From Nocardia alni (GTDB taxonomy: Bacteria > Actinomycetota > Actinomycetes > Mycobacteriales > Mycobacteriaceae): a DNA stretch of 50,737 bases. The translations under genes were made by a program, and so were the position numbers. The stretch covers positions 1-50,737 of the forward strand of contig NZ_JAGPOX010000065.1 in NCBI RefSeq assembly GCF_019038435.1, read 5' to 3'. The notes beneath the pieces were generated by a model that worked only from the letters and a program-made list of their open reading frames with translations, searched no databases and was not told the DNA's origin. This document shows, one piece after another, positions 49,872-50,737 of this stretch (positions within the stretch are counted from its first letter, which is position 1; the number at the start of each line of letters is the position of its first letter).

Positions 49872-50737
49872 ATGCACACGTTCACCCTGGACGCGATTAC
49901 CAAGCGGTTCGGCACGGTGCTCGCGAACGACGAGATCTCGCTGACCGTGCAGGGAGGCGAGATTCTCGGCCTGATCGGCGAGAACGGCGCGGGCAAGTCC
50001 ACGCTGGTGTCGATTCTGTACGGGGTGCACCGGCCCGACTCCGGCCGCATCCTGATCGACGGCCGCGAGGTGGCGTTCCGATCGCCCGCCGCGGCCATCG
50101 CGCACGGTCTGGGGATGGTGTTCCAGCATTTTCAGCTGTTCGCGGACATGTCGGTGCTGGAGAACATCGTGTACGGCGCGGAACCCGGCCGATGGGGAGT
50201 GCTGGACCGCCGGGGCGCCGAGCGCCGGGTGGCCGCGCTCGCGGTGGAATACGGCCTGGAGGTGCCGCTGCGTGAGCCGGTCGGCGCACTGCCGGTAGGG
50301 GTGCTGCAGCGGGTGGAGATCCTCAAGGCGCTCTATCGCCGGGCCGAGCTGCTGATACTCGACGAGCCCACCGGCGTGCTGACGCCGTCGGAGGCCCGCG
50401 CCCTGTTCGTCGTGCTGCGCAGGCTCGCCGAGCAGGGCCACGGCGTACTGCTGATCACGCACAAGTTGGACGAAATCGCCGCTGTCGCAGACAGAGTCGT
50501 CGTGCTGCGCGACGGACGGCGGGTCTTCGACGCCGAGGTCGCGAAGACGACGACCGCGGAGCTGGCCCGGCAACTGACCGGACGAGAGATCGATCTGCGT
50601 CCCCGCAGGGCGGGCCGTCCCGCCGGTGACCCGGTGCTGACCGTCGAGGGCGTGGTCACGCCCGGACCCGGCCGCGCCGCCCTGGCCGGTGTGTCGCTGA
50701 CCGTGCGGGTGGGGGAGATCGTCGGTGTGGCGGGGGT
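49872..50737 (+). CDS. ABC transporter ATP-binding protein, nucleoside/simple-sugar type (cut by right edge)
   Basis: The first 288 codons are present. GLIGENGAGKSTLVSILYGVHRPDSG is Walker A of the first nucleotide-binding domain, VFQHFQLF the Q-loop, LPVGVLQRVEILKALYR a degenerate signature, and LLILDEPTGVLTPSE Walker B. A second domain begins at about residue 260 (PVLTVEGVV...). This double-ATPase layout is that of YufO/RbsA-like proteins that work with BMP lipoproteins. The permease genes would be outside the window. ATG 49872 follows the lipoprotein stop by four bases. Confidence 0.92.
   Translation, partial: MHTFTLDAITKRFGTVLANDEISLTVQGGEILGLIGENGAGKSTLVSILYGVHRPDSGRILIDGREVAFRSPAAAIAHGLGMVFQHFQLFADMSVLENIVYGAEPGRWGVLDRRGAERRVAALAVEYGLEVPLREPVGALPVGVLQRVEILKALYRRAELLILDEPTGVLTPSEARALFVVLRRLAEQGHGVLLITHKLDEIAAVADRVVVLRDGRRVFDAEVAKTTTAELARQLTGREIDLRPRRAGRPAGDPVLTVEGVVTPGPGRAALAGVSLTVRVGEIVGVAG

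Noticed and set aside
1..50737. CRISPR array, prophage or intact insertion sequence
   Set aside because: No regularly spaced repeats, integrase, capsid or complete transposase was seen in any frame.

Overview
The window looks like part of the chromosome of a high-GC, mycolic-acid actinomycete, most likely Nocardia or a close relative. The evidence is the GC-rich codon use, the many GTG starts and apparently leaderless genes, and the gene content: an F420-type luciferase-like oxidoreductase with an F420-reductase-like partner, a secreted cutinase, a carboxylic acid reductase, a fragment of an Mce-associated protein, FadD-type ligases and many TetR regulators. No rRNA, tRNA, CRISPR array or intact insertion sequence was found.

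Layout. 1-12.6 kb is accessory metabolism: a hydrolase tail, an SDR, a TetR/dehydrogenase pair with twin operators, an F420-linked pair with a divergent LysR, SnoaL-like and OsmC proteins, a cutinase, an acyl-CoA ligase and a PARG-like macro-fold protein. Decayed genes lie between them (Mce-associated protein, methyltransferase, ABC ATPase, SDR). Two 82-bp MITE-like repeats sit beside two of the decayed genes. 13.5-20.2 kb holds a TetR/epoxide-hydrolase pair sharing a 37-bp operator region, an amidohydrolase, an esterase and a SulP transporter. 21-29.4 kb holds carboxylic acid reductase, a divergent aldehyde dehydrogenase/TetR pair, an aldolase-like protein, a methyltransferase and an SRPBCC protein. 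29.7-31.3 kb holds an antitoxin-like gene, its toxin partner broken by a stop codon, and a strongly folded non-coding element that may be an ORF-less IscB/HEARO-type RNA. 31.7-36.5 kb is an aromatic or sterol-ring meta-cleavage operon (hydrolase, extradiol dioxygenase, FAD hydroxylase) with a TetR gene. The same CTGAT-N6-ATCA(G/A) site lies upstream of both the operon and the TetR gene.

The most interesting part is 38.9 kb to the end. An almost gapless operon encodes a PsuG-type C-glycosidase, a HAD phosphatase, a uracil phosphoribosyltransferase, a single-module indigoidine-synthetase-type NRPS (A with inserted oxidase, PCP, TE), a Pro-1 tautomerase, an MFS exporter, a DUF4243/questin-oxidase-like protein, a nitroreductase, and a BMP lipoprotein plus ABC ATPase typical of nucleoside uptake. 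This set resembles what I remember of the minimycin/indigoidine (min) gene cluster. It adds a tautomerase, a nitroreductase and an ABC importer, and encodes the phosphatase and DUF4243 parts as separate proteins. I infer a C-nucleoside antibiotic and/or blue-pigment pathway in which phosphatase, UPRT and exporter act as self-protection.

Two junctions (148-690 and 45217-45600) carry degenerate tandem copies of the start of the downstream gene. This unusual pattern occurs twice in one window.
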